Positions 18,828 through 29,889 of a DNA stretch of 64,000 nt are shown piece by piece (positions within the stretch are counted from its first letter, which is position 1; each line of letters begins with the position of its first letter). The position numbers and the translations under genes were made by a program. Origin of the DNA: Actinomycetes bacterium (GTDB lineage Bacteria > Actinomycetota > Actinomycetes > Propionibacteriales > Propionibacteriaceae); assembly GCA_023460935.1 (NCBI GenBank), contig JAEWOI010000016.1, positions 1 through 64,000 on the forward strand, given 5' to 3'. The notes beneath the pieces are model-generated. The model was not told where the DNA came from. It did no database searches and worked only from the letters and a program-made list of their open reading frames with translations.

Positions 18828-19549
18828 CGTTCGGCCCTTCCTGGATCGGTTCGGTACGGAGCCGGCTGCACCGGCCGCGGCACGTGGGTGGTGCACACCC
18901 CGTCGCCGTGGGCGATGGTCGCCAACCGCTGCACATGGGAGTCCAGCAGCAGCGCGAAGGTGCGGGTCTCCGCCTCGCACAGCTGCGGGAACTCTGCCGC
19001 CACGTGGGCGACCGGACAGTGGTACTGACACAGCTGCACGCCGGAGGCGACAGGCTGCAGTGAAGCCACGAAGCCCTCGGCGGTCAACGCTTCAACCAAC
19101 GCCTCGGTCGGGGTGTCGTATTCCCCGGCGATGGTCTCGAACCTTGCCGCCACCTGGTCTGCGACCTGGTTGGCGAAGGCGTCCACCGCCGCGTCCCCGC
19201 CCACCTGCTGCAGGTACTCCAGCGCGTGGATCGCCAGCCGGTCGTAAGCCTGGTAGAACTCCGCGCGGCCGGCGTCGGTGAGCGCGAACACCTGGGCCGG
19301 ACGGCCCCGGCCACGCTGCCCGTACACCCGCTGCTGCCGGCCGGTGACCTGCCCGAGGCTGGCGAGCACGGTCAGGTGCCGCCGCACGGCAGCCGGGGTG
19401 AGGCTCAGCCGCTTGGCCAGCTCGTTGGCGGTCGACGGCCCGTGCTTGAGGATCGAGCGCGCCACGCGGCTGCGGGTGGAGGCGTCTGCGGCGCTCTGCT
19501 CGGCCGCCACCACCGCCTCGTCCGCTTCGAACCCGGGCTCGCTTTTCAC
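18824..19549 (-). CDS. sufR: Suf operon repressor SufR (Fe-S sensing)
   Basis: The 241-residue regulator has an ArsR/DeoR-type winged helix at about residues 28-90 (ILKHGPSTANELAKRLSLTP, AAVRRHLTVLASLGQV) and C-terminal Cys174, Cys178 (CQYHC), Cys191 and Cys219 as likely cluster ligands. It should repress the operon when its cluster is intact. It starts with GTG. A -10-like TAAGAA lies so close to that codon that the mRNA may be leaderless. Being first in the operon it represses itself along with sufBDCSUT. Confidence 0.92.
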   Translation of the reverse strand: MKSEPGFEADEAVVAAEQSAADASTRSRVARSILKHGPSTANELAKRLSLTPAAVRRHLTVLASLGQVTGRQQRVYGQRGRGRPAQVFALTDAGRAEFYQAYDRLAIHALEYLQQVGGDAAVDAFANQVADQVAARFETIAGEYDTPTEALVEALTAEGFVASLQPVASGVQLCQYHCPVAHVAAEFPQLCEAETRTFALLLDSHVQRLATIAHGDGVCTTHVPRPVQPAPYRTDPGRAER

Positions 19550-19570
19550 AACACCATTCTTACCTTATTG

Positions 19571-19677
19571 CCGCCAGCACTCAACTCAGGGGTGCACAAC
19601 TGGGACGGCGACGCGCGCGACTTCCAAACCTCGGCCGTGTGGCACTACTACGACGCGGAGTCGTAGAGTGCTGGCGG
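19571..19677. promoter_or_regulatory. sufR-hppA divergent control region with inverted 12-bp boxes
   Basis: CCGCCAGCACTC (19571-19582) and its exact complement GAGTGCTGGCGG (19666-19677) flank the middle of the divergent gap. Read toward each gene, both boxes have the same orientation. The left one sits between a possible sufR -35 (TTGAGT) and -10 (TAAGAA) on the minus strand. Between them lies a hairpin at 19642-19671 (GCACT-A-CTACGAC facing GTCGTAG-AGTGC). I infer operator sites, perhaps for SufR itself. The half-site resembles the CIRCE half AGCACTC, but the CIRCE spacing is not present. Confidence 0.5.
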
Positions 19678-19741
19678 TGACTTTGTCTTGTCAAAGGTGA
19701 CGAGTCATCCACAGAAACACTAGACACCTGAAGGAAGCATC

Positions 19742-22351
<2,610 letters not shown>

Positions 22352-22366
22352 CCTGACGCACGCAAC

Positions 22367-22408
22367 GACTGCCCGGTCCCGCCTGGGGCCGGGCAGTCGC
22401 GCGTTTCC
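22367..22408 (+). terminator. Terminator after hppA
   Basis: GACTGCCCGG (22367-22376) pairs perfectly with CCGGGCAGTC (22389-22398) around a 12-base loop, 15 bases after the hppA stop, followed by GCGCGTTTCCCT. The stem strength and position fit an intrinsic terminator, though the T run is short. Confidence 0.65.
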
Positions 22409-22418
22409 CTAGACTGAA

Positions 22419-23147
22419 ATGGTGTCCTCCAGCCCTGCCCTCGCCCTCACCGACGTCTCGGTGCGGCTCGGGGGCAGGCAGGTGCTGGCGGGACTCCGGT
22501 TCACTGCAGCCCGCGGTGAGGTGAGCGCCCTGCTCGGGCCGAACGGAGCCGGCAAGACCACGATGATCCGGTGCTGCCTCGGCCTCGTCGGCGTCGACGC
22601 CGGCCGGATCGAGGTGCTGGGCCGGTCGGCCGGCGCGCCCGGCGCCAACGACCGGGTGGGCCTGCTGCCGCAGGCGGCCGGCGCCTGGTCCGGGGTCAAG
22701 CCGCGGGAGTTGCTGGCCTACCTCGCCTCGCTCTACACCACTCCGCTGCCGCCGGCGCTGCTGCTGGCCACCCTCGGTATCGAGCCCTTCGCCGACACCG
22801 CCTACCGGCGGCTGTCCGGTGGCCAGCAGCAACTGGTGAACCTCGCCGCAGCGATCGTCGGCCGGCCGGAGCTGGTGTTCCTCGACGAACCCACCGCCGG
22901 CCTGGACCCGCACGTGAGGCGCCAGGTCTGGGGCCTGGTCGGCCAGCTGCGGGCAGCCGGTGTCGCCGTGGTGCTCACCACCCACGCGATGGACGAGGCC
23001 GAGCAACTGGCCGACCGCGTCACGCTGCTCGATTCCGGGAGGGTGGTGGCGGCCGGCACGGTGGCCGCCCTCACCGGAGGACGTAGCCTCGAGCAGGTCT
23101 TTCTCGAACTGACCGGACCGGGCGCAGCCAGGACTCCCGAAGCATGA
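22419..23147 (+). CDS. ABC exporter ATP-binding protein
   Basis: The 242-residue ATPase has Walker A LGPNGAGKTTM (about residues 39-49), signature LSGGQQQLVNLA, Walker B LVFLDEPTAGLDPH and H-loop TTHAMDEAEQ. It is of the two-component DrrA/CcmA type. It overlaps the permease gene downstream. In many actinobacteria this pair sits between sufR and ctaA, which links it loosely to heme or Fe-S metabolism. The substrate is unknown. Confidence 0.93.
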   Translation: MVSSSPALALTDVSVRLGGRQVLAGLRFTAARGEVSALLGPNGAGKTTMIRCCLGLVGVDAGRIEVLGRSAGAPGANDRVGLLPQAAGAWSGVKPRELLAYLASLYTTPLPPALLLATLGIEPFADTAYRRLSGGQQQLVNLAAAIVGRPELVFLDEPTAGLDPHVRRQVWGLVGQLRAAGVAVVLTTHAMDEAEQLADRVTLLDSGRVVAAGTVAALTGGRSLEQVFLELTGPGAARTPEA

Positions 23148-23920
23148 ACGCCCCACGCGCGAGCGCGCTCGACCTCACCCCGGCCGCGGTGGCGGTGCCC
23201 CGCGGGCTGCGGGTGTGGCGGCACGCGTTGATGGAGCTGCGCCTGCTCGCGCGCAACGGCGAGCAGCTGCTGCTGGCCCTGGCGATCCCCCTCGGGCTGA
23301 TCGTCGCCCATGCCGCCGTCGGCCCCGGCCTGGGGATCGCAACCGAACCGTTCGTCGCCTCGGTGATCGCCCTCGGGGTGTGGTCCACCGGGTTCACCTC
23401 GCTGGCCATCCTCACCGGCTTCGAGCGCCGCTACGGCGTGCTGGAACGCCTGGTCGGCAGCCCCCTGCGGCGGGTCGACCTGCTGCTGGGCAAGGCTCTT
23501 GGCATCGGGCTGGTGGCGGTGGCGCAGGCAGCTGTGCTCACCCTGGCCGGGCTGGCCGCGGGCTGGCGGCCCCGGCCCGACCCCGCCCAGACCCTGATCG
23601 TCGCGGTCGTGGTGCCGGTGGCGCTGCTCGCCTTCTCCGCGCTGGGCCTCGCGCTGGCCGGGTCGGCCTCCGCCGAACTGACCCTCGGGCTCTCCAACCT
23701 GGTCTACCTCCTGGGCGCCGCCGGGGGCCTGCTCCTCCCGGTGGCGGCCTTCCCCGGCTGGGCCCAGCCGTGGCTGGCGGGGCTGCCGACAGCCGCGCTC
23801 GCGGAGAGCCTGCGGCACTGGGCGACCGGCGGCGTGGACCCGTGGCCGGCCCTGGTCGTCTCGCTCTGGGCCGTTGGCGCCCTCGTCCTCGCCAGGAAGG
23901 TGTTCCGATGGACCTACTGA
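23144..23920 (+). CDS. ABC-2 type permease
   Basis: The 258-residue protein has six predicted membrane helices in the ABC-2 exporter pattern, including ELRLLARNGEQLLLALAIPL, FTSLAILTGFERRYGVLERL and VGSPLRRVDLLLGKALG. It overlaps the ATPase gene by 4 bases and ctaA by 13 bases, so export and heme A synthesis genes are translated as one unit. Confidence 0.92.
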   Translation: MNAPRASALDLTPAAVAVPRGLRVWRHALMELRLLARNGEQLLLALAIPLGLIVAHAAVGPGLGIATEPFVASVIALGVWSTGFTSLAILTGFERRYGVLERLVGSPLRRVDLLLGKALGIGLVAVAQAAVLTLAGLAAGWRPRPDPAQTLIVAVVVPVALLAFSALGLALAGSASAELTLGLSNLVYLLGAAGGLLLPVAAFPGWAQPWLAGLPTAALAESLRHWATGGVDPWPALVVSLWAVGALVLARKVFRWTY

Positions 23921-24852
23921 ACTCCCCCGCAGCCCTGCGCCGCTGGACGGTGGCTTCGCTGCTGGCCAACATGGGGCTGGTGGTCACCGGCGGGCTGGTG
24001 CGGGTGACCGGCTCCGGGCTGGGTTGCAGCACCTGGCCGCAGTGCGAGCCAGGCTCCTACGTGCCGCACCCGGAGGCCGGTGGGCACGCCTTCATCGAGT
24101 TCGGCAACCGGCTGCTGACCTTCGCGCTGGTCGCCATCGCCATCGGCACCTTTCTCGCAGCCGTCCGGGCCCGGACGGCTGCCGGGCGCCCGCGGCGCCG
24201 GCTGCGGCGCCTGGCCCTGGTGGCTGCGCTCGGGATCCCGGTGCAGGCCGTGATCGGCGGGGTGTCGGTGCTCACCCTGCTCAACCCGTGGGTGGTCGGC
24301 CTGCACATGGTGGTCTCGATCGTGCTGATCGTGGTCTGCGTACTGATGGTGCACGAGGCCCGGCCCGTGCGGCCGGAGCCGCTGGCCGGGACTCCCCGGC
24401 TGCTCGCGGTCGTGGTGTTCTGGGTGGGTGTGCTGGGCATGCTGCTCGGCGTGGTCGTGACCGGGGCCGGGCCGAACTCCGGTGACGGCGGCGCTGCCCG
24501 CAGCGGCCTCGACCTGGAGGCCACGGCCCGCCTGCACTCGCTGACCATCTGGGTGGTGGTGCTCGCCACCCTCGCGCTGGCCTGGCTGGTGCGCCACCAG
24601 CCGGCGCTCCTGCGCGCCGTGCTGCTGGTGGTGGCCGTGGAGGGGTTCCAGGCCGCGGTCGGCTACACCCAGTACTACCTCGGCCTGCCCCCGGCGCTGG
24701 TCGCGGCGCACATGCTCGGCACCGCCCTGTTCACCGCGGCGATCGCGCACCTGTGGTGGCTGACCCGGGCCGAGCCAACGCCCGGCGACCGGGCGATCAC
24801 CGCTCCCGTCGCGGCGGCGAAGGGGCAGGCGGGAAGCTCCGAGGAGAGCTGA
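23908..24852 (+). CDS. ctaA: Heme A synthase
   Basis: The 314-residue CtaA/Cox15 protein oxidises the methyl group of heme O to give heme A for aa3-type cytochrome oxidase. It has eight predicted helices with heme-ligand His residues in FIEFGNRLL (HAFIEFGNR), VVGLHMVVS, ARLHSLTIW and LVAAHMLGT. A Cys pair in GLGCSTWPQCEPGSY is the extracytoplasmic pair typical of the Gram-positive type. It is convergent with ctaB, stop to stop within 4 bases. Confidence 0.95.
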   Translation: MDLLNSPAALRRWTVASLLANMGLVVTGGLVRVTGSGLGCSTWPQCEPGSYVPHPEAGGHAFIEFGNRLLTFALVAIAIGTFLAAVRARTAAGRPRRRLRRLALVAALGIPVQAVIGGVSVLTLLNPWVVGLHMVVSIVLIVVCVLMVHEARPVRPEPLAGTPRLLAVVVFWVGVLGMLLGVVVTGAGPNSGDGGAARSGLDLEATARLHSLTIWVVVLATLALAWLVRHQPALLRAVLLVVAVEGFQAAVGYTQYYLGLPPALVAAHMLGTALFTAAIAHLWWLTRAEPTPGDRAITAPVAAAKGQAGSSEES

Positions 24853-24855
24853 GGC

Positions 24856-25788
24856 CTAGAACAGCAGCGGGTCCACCGCGGCAGCGATGAACACCACGGC
24901 CAGGTAGCTGTTGGACAGGTGGAACAGGCGCATGGGCTTCAGCGCGGCGTCGGTGAGCCCGGCGCGGGCCCGCAGGAGCAGCACCACCGACTCGGCGAGC
25001 ATCGCAGCGCCGGCGGCCAGGGCCACCGCCGGATAGAGCCAGCCCGTCCCGGCCACCGGCCAGAGCAGCAGGCTCACCCCGACCGTCAGCAGGCTGTAGG
25101 CCAGGATCCGCCAGCCCACCGTCACCGGCGGGGCCACCACCGGCAGCATCGGCACGTGGGCGTTCTGGTAGTCCTCCCGGTAGCGCAGCGCCAACGCCCA
25201 GGTGTGCGGCGGCGTCCAGGCGAACACGATCGCGAACAGCACCAGCGGCGTCCACGCGACGGAGCCGGTCACGGCGGTCCACCCGATCAGGGGCGGGAAG
25301 CAGCCGGCGATCCCGCCCCAGACGATGTTCTGCGCCGTGCGCCGCTTCAGCGCGAGGGTGTAGACGAAGACGTAGTACAGGTTGGCGGCCAGCGCCAGGG
25401 TGGCCGAGAGCCAGTTCGCGCCGAAGCCGAGCACCAGTGTCGCGGCGATGCCGAGCACTGCACCGAAGGCGATCGCCCGGCCAGGGGTGACCAGGTCGCG
25501 CGGCATGGGCCGGCGGTGCGTCCGCCGCATCCGGGCGTCGATGTCGGCGTCCAGCACCGAGTTGAAGACGTTGGCGCTGGCGGCTGCAGCTGTGCCGCCC
25601 ACCAGGGTCCAGACCACCAATTGCCAGGGCGGGAACCCGCCGGCAGCGAGGAACATGGCCGGCACCGTCGTCACCAGCAGCAGTTCGATGATCCGGGGCT
25701 TGGCCAGGCCGACGTAGGCCGAGGCCACCGCACGCCAATCGTGGGGCGCCGCTGCGGCGAGCGGGGCACCCTCCCCGGCTGGTCTCAT
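24856..25788 (-). CDS. ctaB: Protoheme IX farnesyltransferase (heme O synthase)
   Basis: The 310-residue UbiA-family prenyltransferase attaches a farnesyl group to heme B. The substrate motif DADIDARMRRTHRRPMP lies at about residues 75-91, and the second Asp-rich region is near YREDYQNAHVPMLPVV. Around nine helices are predicted. The ATG giving MRPAGEGAP follows AAGGAGTCGG, which decides the start. A TACACT -10-like box lies 27 bases upstream. Confidence 0.95.
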   Translation of the reverse strand: MRPAGEGAPLAAAAPHDWRAVASAYVGLAKPRIIELLLVTTVPAMFLAAGGFPPWQLVVWTLVGGTAAAASANVFNSVLDADIDARMRRTHRRPMPRDLVTPGRAIAFGAVLGIAATLVLGFGANWLSATLALAANLYYVFVYTLALKRRTAQNIVWGGIAGCFPPLIGWTAVTGSVAWTPLVLFAIVFAWTPPHTWALALRYREDYQNAHVPMLPVVAPPVTVGWRILAYSLLTVGVSLLLWPVAGTGWLYPAVALAAGAAMLAESVVLLLRARAGLTDAALKPMRLFHLSNSYLAVVFIAAAVDPLLF

Positions 25789-25868
25789 CCGACTCCTTCT
25801 CCCAAGGTCTGAGCAGTGTAGTGGCCACGCCCTGCTGGCCGCGGCGACCGGCTTGTACAGTCTGGGAG

Positions 25869-27386
25869 ATGAACCCACTGCGTGACCAGCGCGACCGGCG
25901 GCTGCCGCGCATGGCCGGTCCGTCGGCGCTGGTGCTGTTCGGGGTCACCGGCGACCTGGCCCGCAAGAAGCTGTTGCCGGCGGTGTACGACCTAGCCAAC
26001 CGCGGATTGTTGCCCCCGGGGTTCGGGCTGGTCGGTTTCGCGCGCAGGGATTGGGCCGCCGAACATTTTGCAGAACTGGTCGCTGAGTCGGTGCGACGGC
26101 ACGCACGCACCGGTTTTCGCGAGGATGTCTGGCGGCAATTGTTGGAAGGCATCCGGTTCGTCCCGGGCGAGCTGGGCGACAACGCAGCGTTCGAGCAGCT
26201 GAAGGACACCCTCGCCGAGCTCGACCAGAGCCAGGGCACCGGCGGCAACCACGCCTTCTACCTGTCGGTTCCCCCGGCGGCCTTCGACACCGCCGTGGCC
26301 CAGCTGCGCCGCCATGGCCTTTCCGCCCGGCCCAGGGGTTCCTGGCGCCGGGTGGTGGTGGAGAAGCCGTTCGGCCACGACCTGGCCAGCGCCCGGCAGC
26401 TGGAGCGCAGGCTGTCCAGGGCGTTCCAGCCGGACAGCGTGTTCCGCATCGACCACTACCTGGGCAAGGAGACCGTCCAGAACCTGCTCGCGTTCCGGTT
26501 CGCGAACACGATGTTCGAGCCGATCTGGAACCGCAACTACATCGACCACGTCCAGATCACGATGGCCGAGGACATCGGGATCGAGGGCCGGGCCGGCTAC
26601 TACGACGGCATCGGCGCAGCCCGCGACGTCATCCAGAACCACCTGCTCCAGCTGCTCGCCCTGACCGCGATGGAGGAACCGGCGTCGTTCCGGGCCGACG
26701 GACTCAGCACGGAGAAGCGCAAGGTGCTGGCAGCGGCAAGGACCCCCCGCGACCTGGACGCGCACACTGCGCGGGGCCAGTACGGTCCCGGCTGGGCCGG
26801 CGGGCGGGAGGTGGCCGGCTACCTCGAGGAGGCCGGCATCCCCGGCGACTCCCGCACCGAGACCTACGCAGCGATCCGGGTGGACATCGACAACCGGCGG
26901 TGGGCCGGTGTGCCGTTCTACCTGCGCGCGGCGAAGCGCCTGCCCCGCCGGGTCACCGAGGTGGCGCTGAACCTCCGGCCGGCACCCCACGTGCCGTTCA
27001 CGGGCACCGACGTGCGCACGCTCGGCACCAACGCGCTGGTGCTGCGGATCCAGCCGGACGAGGGGATCACGCTGCGGTTCGGGGCGAAGGTGCCGGCGAC
27101 GCCGATGGAGTTGCGCGACGTGAACATGGACTTCGGCTACGGCACCTCGTTCGCGGAGTCCAGCCCGGAGGCCTACGAGCGGCTGCTGCTGGACGTCCTG
27201 CTGGGCTCGGAGCCGCTGTTCCCCCAGCCTGAGGAGGTGGAGCTCTCCTGGGAGCTGCTCGACCCGGTGCTGGGCCACTGGGCCGGCCGGGAGACCCAGC
27301 CCGAGCACTACCCGGCGGGCACCTGGGGACCGAAGTCAGCCACCGAAATGCTGGCCCGCGACGGGTTCAGCTGGCGCCGGCCGTGA
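25869..27386 (+). CDS. zwf: Glucose-6-phosphate 1-dehydrogenase
   Basis: The 505-residue enzyme makes 6-phosphogluconolactone and NADPH, the first step of the oxidative pentose phosphate pathway. The coenzyme-binding FGVTGDLARKKLLPAVYDL is at about residues 23-41, and the active site RIDHYLGKETVQNLLAFRF lies near 195. A TACAGT -10-like box lies 8 bases before the ATG, so a nearly leaderless mRNA is possible. It leads zwf-opcA-pgl. The tkt and tal genes that often precede it in actinobacteria are absent here. Confidence 0.97.
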   Translation: MNPLRDQRDRRLPRMAGPSALVLFGVTGDLARKKLLPAVYDLANRGLLPPGFGLVGFARRDWAAEHFAELVAESVRRHARTGFREDVWRQLLEGIRFVPGELGDNAAFEQLKDTLAELDQSQGTGGNHAFYLSVPPAAFDTAVAQLRRHGLSARPRGSWRRVVVEKPFGHDLASARQLERRLSRAFQPDSVFRIDHYLGKETVQNLLAFRFANTMFEPIWNRNYIDHVQITMAEDIGIEGRAGYYDGIGAARDVIQNHLLQLLALTAMEEPASFRADGLSTEKRKVLAAARTPRDLDAHTARGQYGPGWAGGREVAGYLEEAGIPGDSRTETYAAIRVDIDNRRWAGVPFYLRAAKRLPRRVTEVALNLRPAPHVPFTGTDVRTLGTNALVLRIQPDEGITLRFGAKVPATPMELRDVNMDFGYGTSFAESSPEAYERLLLDVLLGSEPLFPQPEEVELSWELLDPVLGHWAGRETQPEHYPAGTWGPKSATEMLARDGFSWRRP

Positions 27387-27414
27387 CCGGCGCGCGAAGG
27401 GATGGGAGCTGCCG

Positions 27415-28347
27415 ATGATCGTCAACCTCACCGACACCAGCGTTGCCGAGGTGCAGGGCGCGATCAGCTCGGCGCGGCACAACCTCGGCTCCACGTCGGG
27501 AATGGTGTTCACCCTGGTCGTCCTGGCGGAGCTCGCCGACTACGACCAGGCGTTGTCCGCCTGCATCGAGGCCGGCAGGGAACACCCGTCCCGGATCATC
27601 CTGCTGACCAACGGCCGCGCCCGGGCCGACCGGATGGACGTGGTCGTGCGCGCCGGCGAGGACGCCCCCGGCGAGATCATCAGCTGCAAGTTCCACGGCC
27701 AGCTCCAGCGGCACCGCGACACGGTCGTGCTGCCCCTGCTGCTGCCGGACCTGCCCGTGATCGTCTGGTGGTCGGGCCGGTCCCCGGCAGCTCCGGCCCA
27801 GGACCAGATCGGGCGCCTCGGCACCCGCCGGATCACCGACGCCATGGGCGACCCCGACCCGCTGGCAGCCCTCGAGGTGCGGGCCCGCAACTACTGTCCC
27901 GGCGACACCGACCTCACCTGGACCCGGCTCACCAGGTGGCGGGGGCTGCTGGCAGCTGCCCTGGACGCCTACCCGATGGACGTCTCCAGCGCGACCGTCT
28001 CGGCAGCGCCGGAGAACGCCGCCGGCACGCTGCTGGCTGCGTGGCTGTCCGACCGGCTGGACGTGCCGGTGAACGTCGACCGGCAGCGTCCCGGGGTCGG
28101 GATCACCGGCGTCGTGCTGGCGTCGGACACAGACGAGATCCAGGTGGCCCGTACCGACGGCAACCTGGCCCGGTTCTCCGCCCCGGGCCTGCCCCAGCGG
28201 CTGGTGGCGCTGCCCCGAAGGGACTTGAACACGCTGCTGGCTGAGGAGCTGCGCCGCCTCGACGACGATCCGATCTACGCTGAGGCCATGGCAGCTCTCG
28301 TGCGCCGCCTCGATCGCGCGGCGGAACGTTCTGGTGGTCGCGCATGA
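27415..28347 (+). CDS. opcA: Glucose-6-phosphate dehydrogenase assembly protein OpcA
   Basis: The 310-residue protein is the actinobacterial and cyanobacterial OpcA that assembles or allosterically activates Zwf. Family features are SSARHNLGSTSGMVFTLVVL near residue 20, SKFHGQLQRH-type core (ISCKFHGQLQRHRDTVVLPL), LLPDLPVIVWWSGRSP and NYCPGDTDLTWTRLTRWRGL. It overlaps pgl by 4 bases. Confidence 0.95.
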   Translation: MIVNLTDTSVAEVQGAISSARHNLGSTSGMVFTLVVLAELADYDQALSACIEAGREHPSRIILLTNGRARADRMDVVVRAGEDAPGEIISCKFHGQLQRHRDTVVLPLLLPDLPVIVWWSGRSPAAPAQDQIGRLGTRRITDAMGDPDPLAALEVRARNYCPGDTDLTWTRLTRWRGLLAAALDAYPMDVSSATVSAAPENAAGTLLAAWLSDRLDVPVNVDRQRPGVGITGVVLASDTDEIQVARTDGNLARFSAPGLPQRLVALPRRDLNTLLAEELRRLDDDPIYAEAMAALVRRLDRAAERSGGRA

Positions 28348-29081
28348 GCGGCGCCCAGCCCCAGGTGGTCCGCCACGCCGACCCCGAGGACCTCGCCGAC
28401 CGCGCCGCCGCCAGGCTCCTGGCCACGCTGGTCGAGCTGCAGGCGGACGGCAGGGTCGCGCAGCTGTGCCTCACCGGTGGCCGGATCGCGCTGGAGCTGT
28501 ACCGCCGCCTCGGCGAGCTCGTCTCGGGCTCGGAGCTCGACCCGGCACGCCTTGAGCTGTGGTGGGGTGACGAGCGGTTCCTGCCGACAGACGACCCCGA
28601 GCGCAACGCCGGCCCAGCCCTGGCGCTGCTGGCCAGGCACTTCCCGCTCGACCCGGCCCGCACCCACCCCATGCCCAGCGCTGACGGTGTGGTGGACGCG
28701 GCCGCATCGGCGGCCACGTATGCCAAGGAGCTCGGGGAGACCCGGTTCGACCTGTGCCTGCTGGGCATGGGACCCGACGGGCACGTCGCTTCGATCTTCC
28801 CCGACCACCCGTCGAGCGAGCCGACCACCCAGTCGGTGATCGGGGTCAGCGATGCGCCGAAGCCGCCGCCGGAGCGGATCAGCCTGACCGTCCCCACGCT
28901 GAACACCTCAAGGGAGGTCTGGTTCGTGGTCAGCGGCGCGGAGAAGGCCAACGCGCTCGTCCGCGCGCTGGCCGGGGACACCACGTTGCCGGCCGGACGG
29001 GTGGCCGGACAGGAGCGCACGCTGTGGCTGGTGGACCAGGCCGCAGCCGAGCAACTGCCCTACTTCGACTGCACGCTGTAG
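28344..29081 (+). CDS. pgl: 6-phosphogluconolactonase
   Basis: The 245-residue enzyme hydrolyses 6-phosphogluconolactone made by Zwf. It has the sugar-isomerase-like core LCLTGGRIALELYRRL, the substrate loop WWGDERFLPTDDPERN, and LCLLGMGPDGHVASIFPDHP with the catalytic His. It completes the zwf-opcA-pgl operon and is followed by a hairpin between convergent genes. Confidence 0.95.
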   Translation: MSGAQPQVVRHADPEDLADRAAARLLATLVELQADGRVAQLCLTGGRIALELYRRLGELVSGSELDPARLELWWGDERFLPTDDPERNAGPALALLARHFPLDPARTHPMPSADGVVDAAASAATYAKELGETRFDLCLLGMGPDGHVASIFPDHPSSEPTTQSVIGVSDAPKPPPERISLTVPTLNTSREVWFVVSGAEKANALVRALAGDTTLPAGRVAGQERTLWLVDQAAAEQLPYFDCTL

Positions 29082-29086
29082 CCGGT

Positions 29087-29105
29087 GCCCGGCCATCGGC
29101 CGGGC
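29087..29105. terminator. Hairpin between convergent pgl and rbpA
   Basis: GCCCGGCC (29087-29094) pairs perfectly with GGCCGGGC (29098-29105) around a three-base loop, between the stops of two convergent genes. This is a typical site for a bidirectional terminator. No T run follows on either strand, so the assignment rests on position and stem strength. Confidence 0.4.
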
Positions 29106-29119
29106 GCGGGGCGTGGACT

Positions 29120-29476
29120 TCAGTAGATGACCTCGCCGGCGGCCCGGCGCGCCCGCAGCGCGTCCAGCGCCTCGGCCAGGATGGCGACGGCCTCGGCGTC
29201 GGTGCGCCGCTCCTTCACGTACGCCAGGTGGGTCTTGTAGGGCTGGATCTTCGGCGGGGGCGGCGGGTTCTCCGAATCGAGGTTCGCCGGCAGCCCGCAC
29301 CGGGGGCAGTCCCACGTGTCCGGCACCACCGCGTCGGCGGCGAACGCCGGACGCGTCTCGTGCCGGTTCGCGCAGAAGTAGGAGACGTACAGCCGTGGCG
29401 CCGCGTCCCCGCGCTCGGCCTCCCCCATCGGACCGGCACCAACCCGACTGCCGCGAATCGCGCTACCACCAACCAC
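29120..29476 (-). CDS. rbpA: RNA polymerase-binding protein RbpA
   Basis: The 118-residue protein is the actinobacteria-specific factor that stabilises RNA polymerase with principal sigma factors. It shows the N-terminal GSAIRGSRVGAGPMGEAERG, the zinc-binding core with Cys in YFCANRHETRP and WDCPRCGLPA, and the sigma-interacting tail KTHLAYVKERRTDAEAVAIL. It starts with GTG after AGGAGC. The first Cys-X-X-His/Cys set is CANRH. Confidence 0.96.
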   Translation of the reverse strand: MVGGSAIRGSRVGAGPMGEAERGDAAPRLYVSYFCANRHETRPAFAADAVVPDTWDCPRCGLPANLDSENPPPPPKIQPYKTHLAYVKERRTDAEAVAILAEALDALRARRAAGEVIY

Positions 29477-29512
29477 TGGTATTTGCTCCTTGCTCGGAAG
29501 TTACGGCGGGCC

Positions 29513-29779
29513 TCAGCCCAGGACCCCTACTTCGGGGAAGAACCGGTAGAGCACCAGCAGCCCGAGGACAGCCGCGAGCCACACCACCCCGACGGTGATG
29601 GTCAGCCGGTCGAGGTTGCGCTCGGCGACGGAGGTGCCGCCCATGCCTGTGGACATGCCTCCGCCGAACAGGTCCGACATGCCTCCGCCGCGGCTCTTGT
29701 GCAGCAGGATGAACAGGGCCAGAACGAGGCTGGTGAGGATCAGGACGATGGAAAGCGCCACGATCGGCCAGGTCGTCAT
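29513..29779 (-). CDS. secG: Preprotein translocase subunit SecG
   Basis: The 88-residue protein has two membrane helices (about 5-25 and 58-78) around the family loop LHKSRGGGMSDLFGGGMSTG followed by GTSVAERNLDRLT. It is the small SecYEG subunit. I use the ATG; an in-frame GTG 15 bases upstream is possible and neither has a strong ribosome-binding site. It lies downstream of tpiA but beyond that gene's terminator. Confidence 0.93.
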   Translation of the reverse strand: MTTWPIVALSIVLILTSLVLALFILLHKSRGGGMSDLFGGGMSTGMGGTSVAERNLDRLTITVGVVWLAAVLGLLVLYRFFPEVGVLG

Positions 29780-29832
29780 GGGAAGCAAAGTCACGCCGAG
29801 AATCCTAACCCACGCAGCGCCGCACGAACTAA

Positions 29833-29862
29833 ACGGCGACCGGGCTCGCGCCCGGTCGCCGT
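29833..29862 (-). terminator. Intrinsic terminator of the gap-pgk-tpiA unit
   Basis: ACGGCGACCGGGC and GCCCGGTCGCCGT form a perfect 13-bp stem with a 4-base loop. On the minus strand it is followed by TTTAGTT and lies 28 bases after the tpiA stop. This is the clearest intrinsic terminator in the window. Confidence 0.85.
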
Positions 29863-29889
29863 CAGACCCTGGAACAACCGAGAGCGGCG

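Noticed and set aside
19571..19615. CIRCE (HrcA) element
   Set aside because: A half-site resembling AGCACTC is present, but no GAGTGCT partner lies at the 9-base spacing and no heat-shock gene is near.
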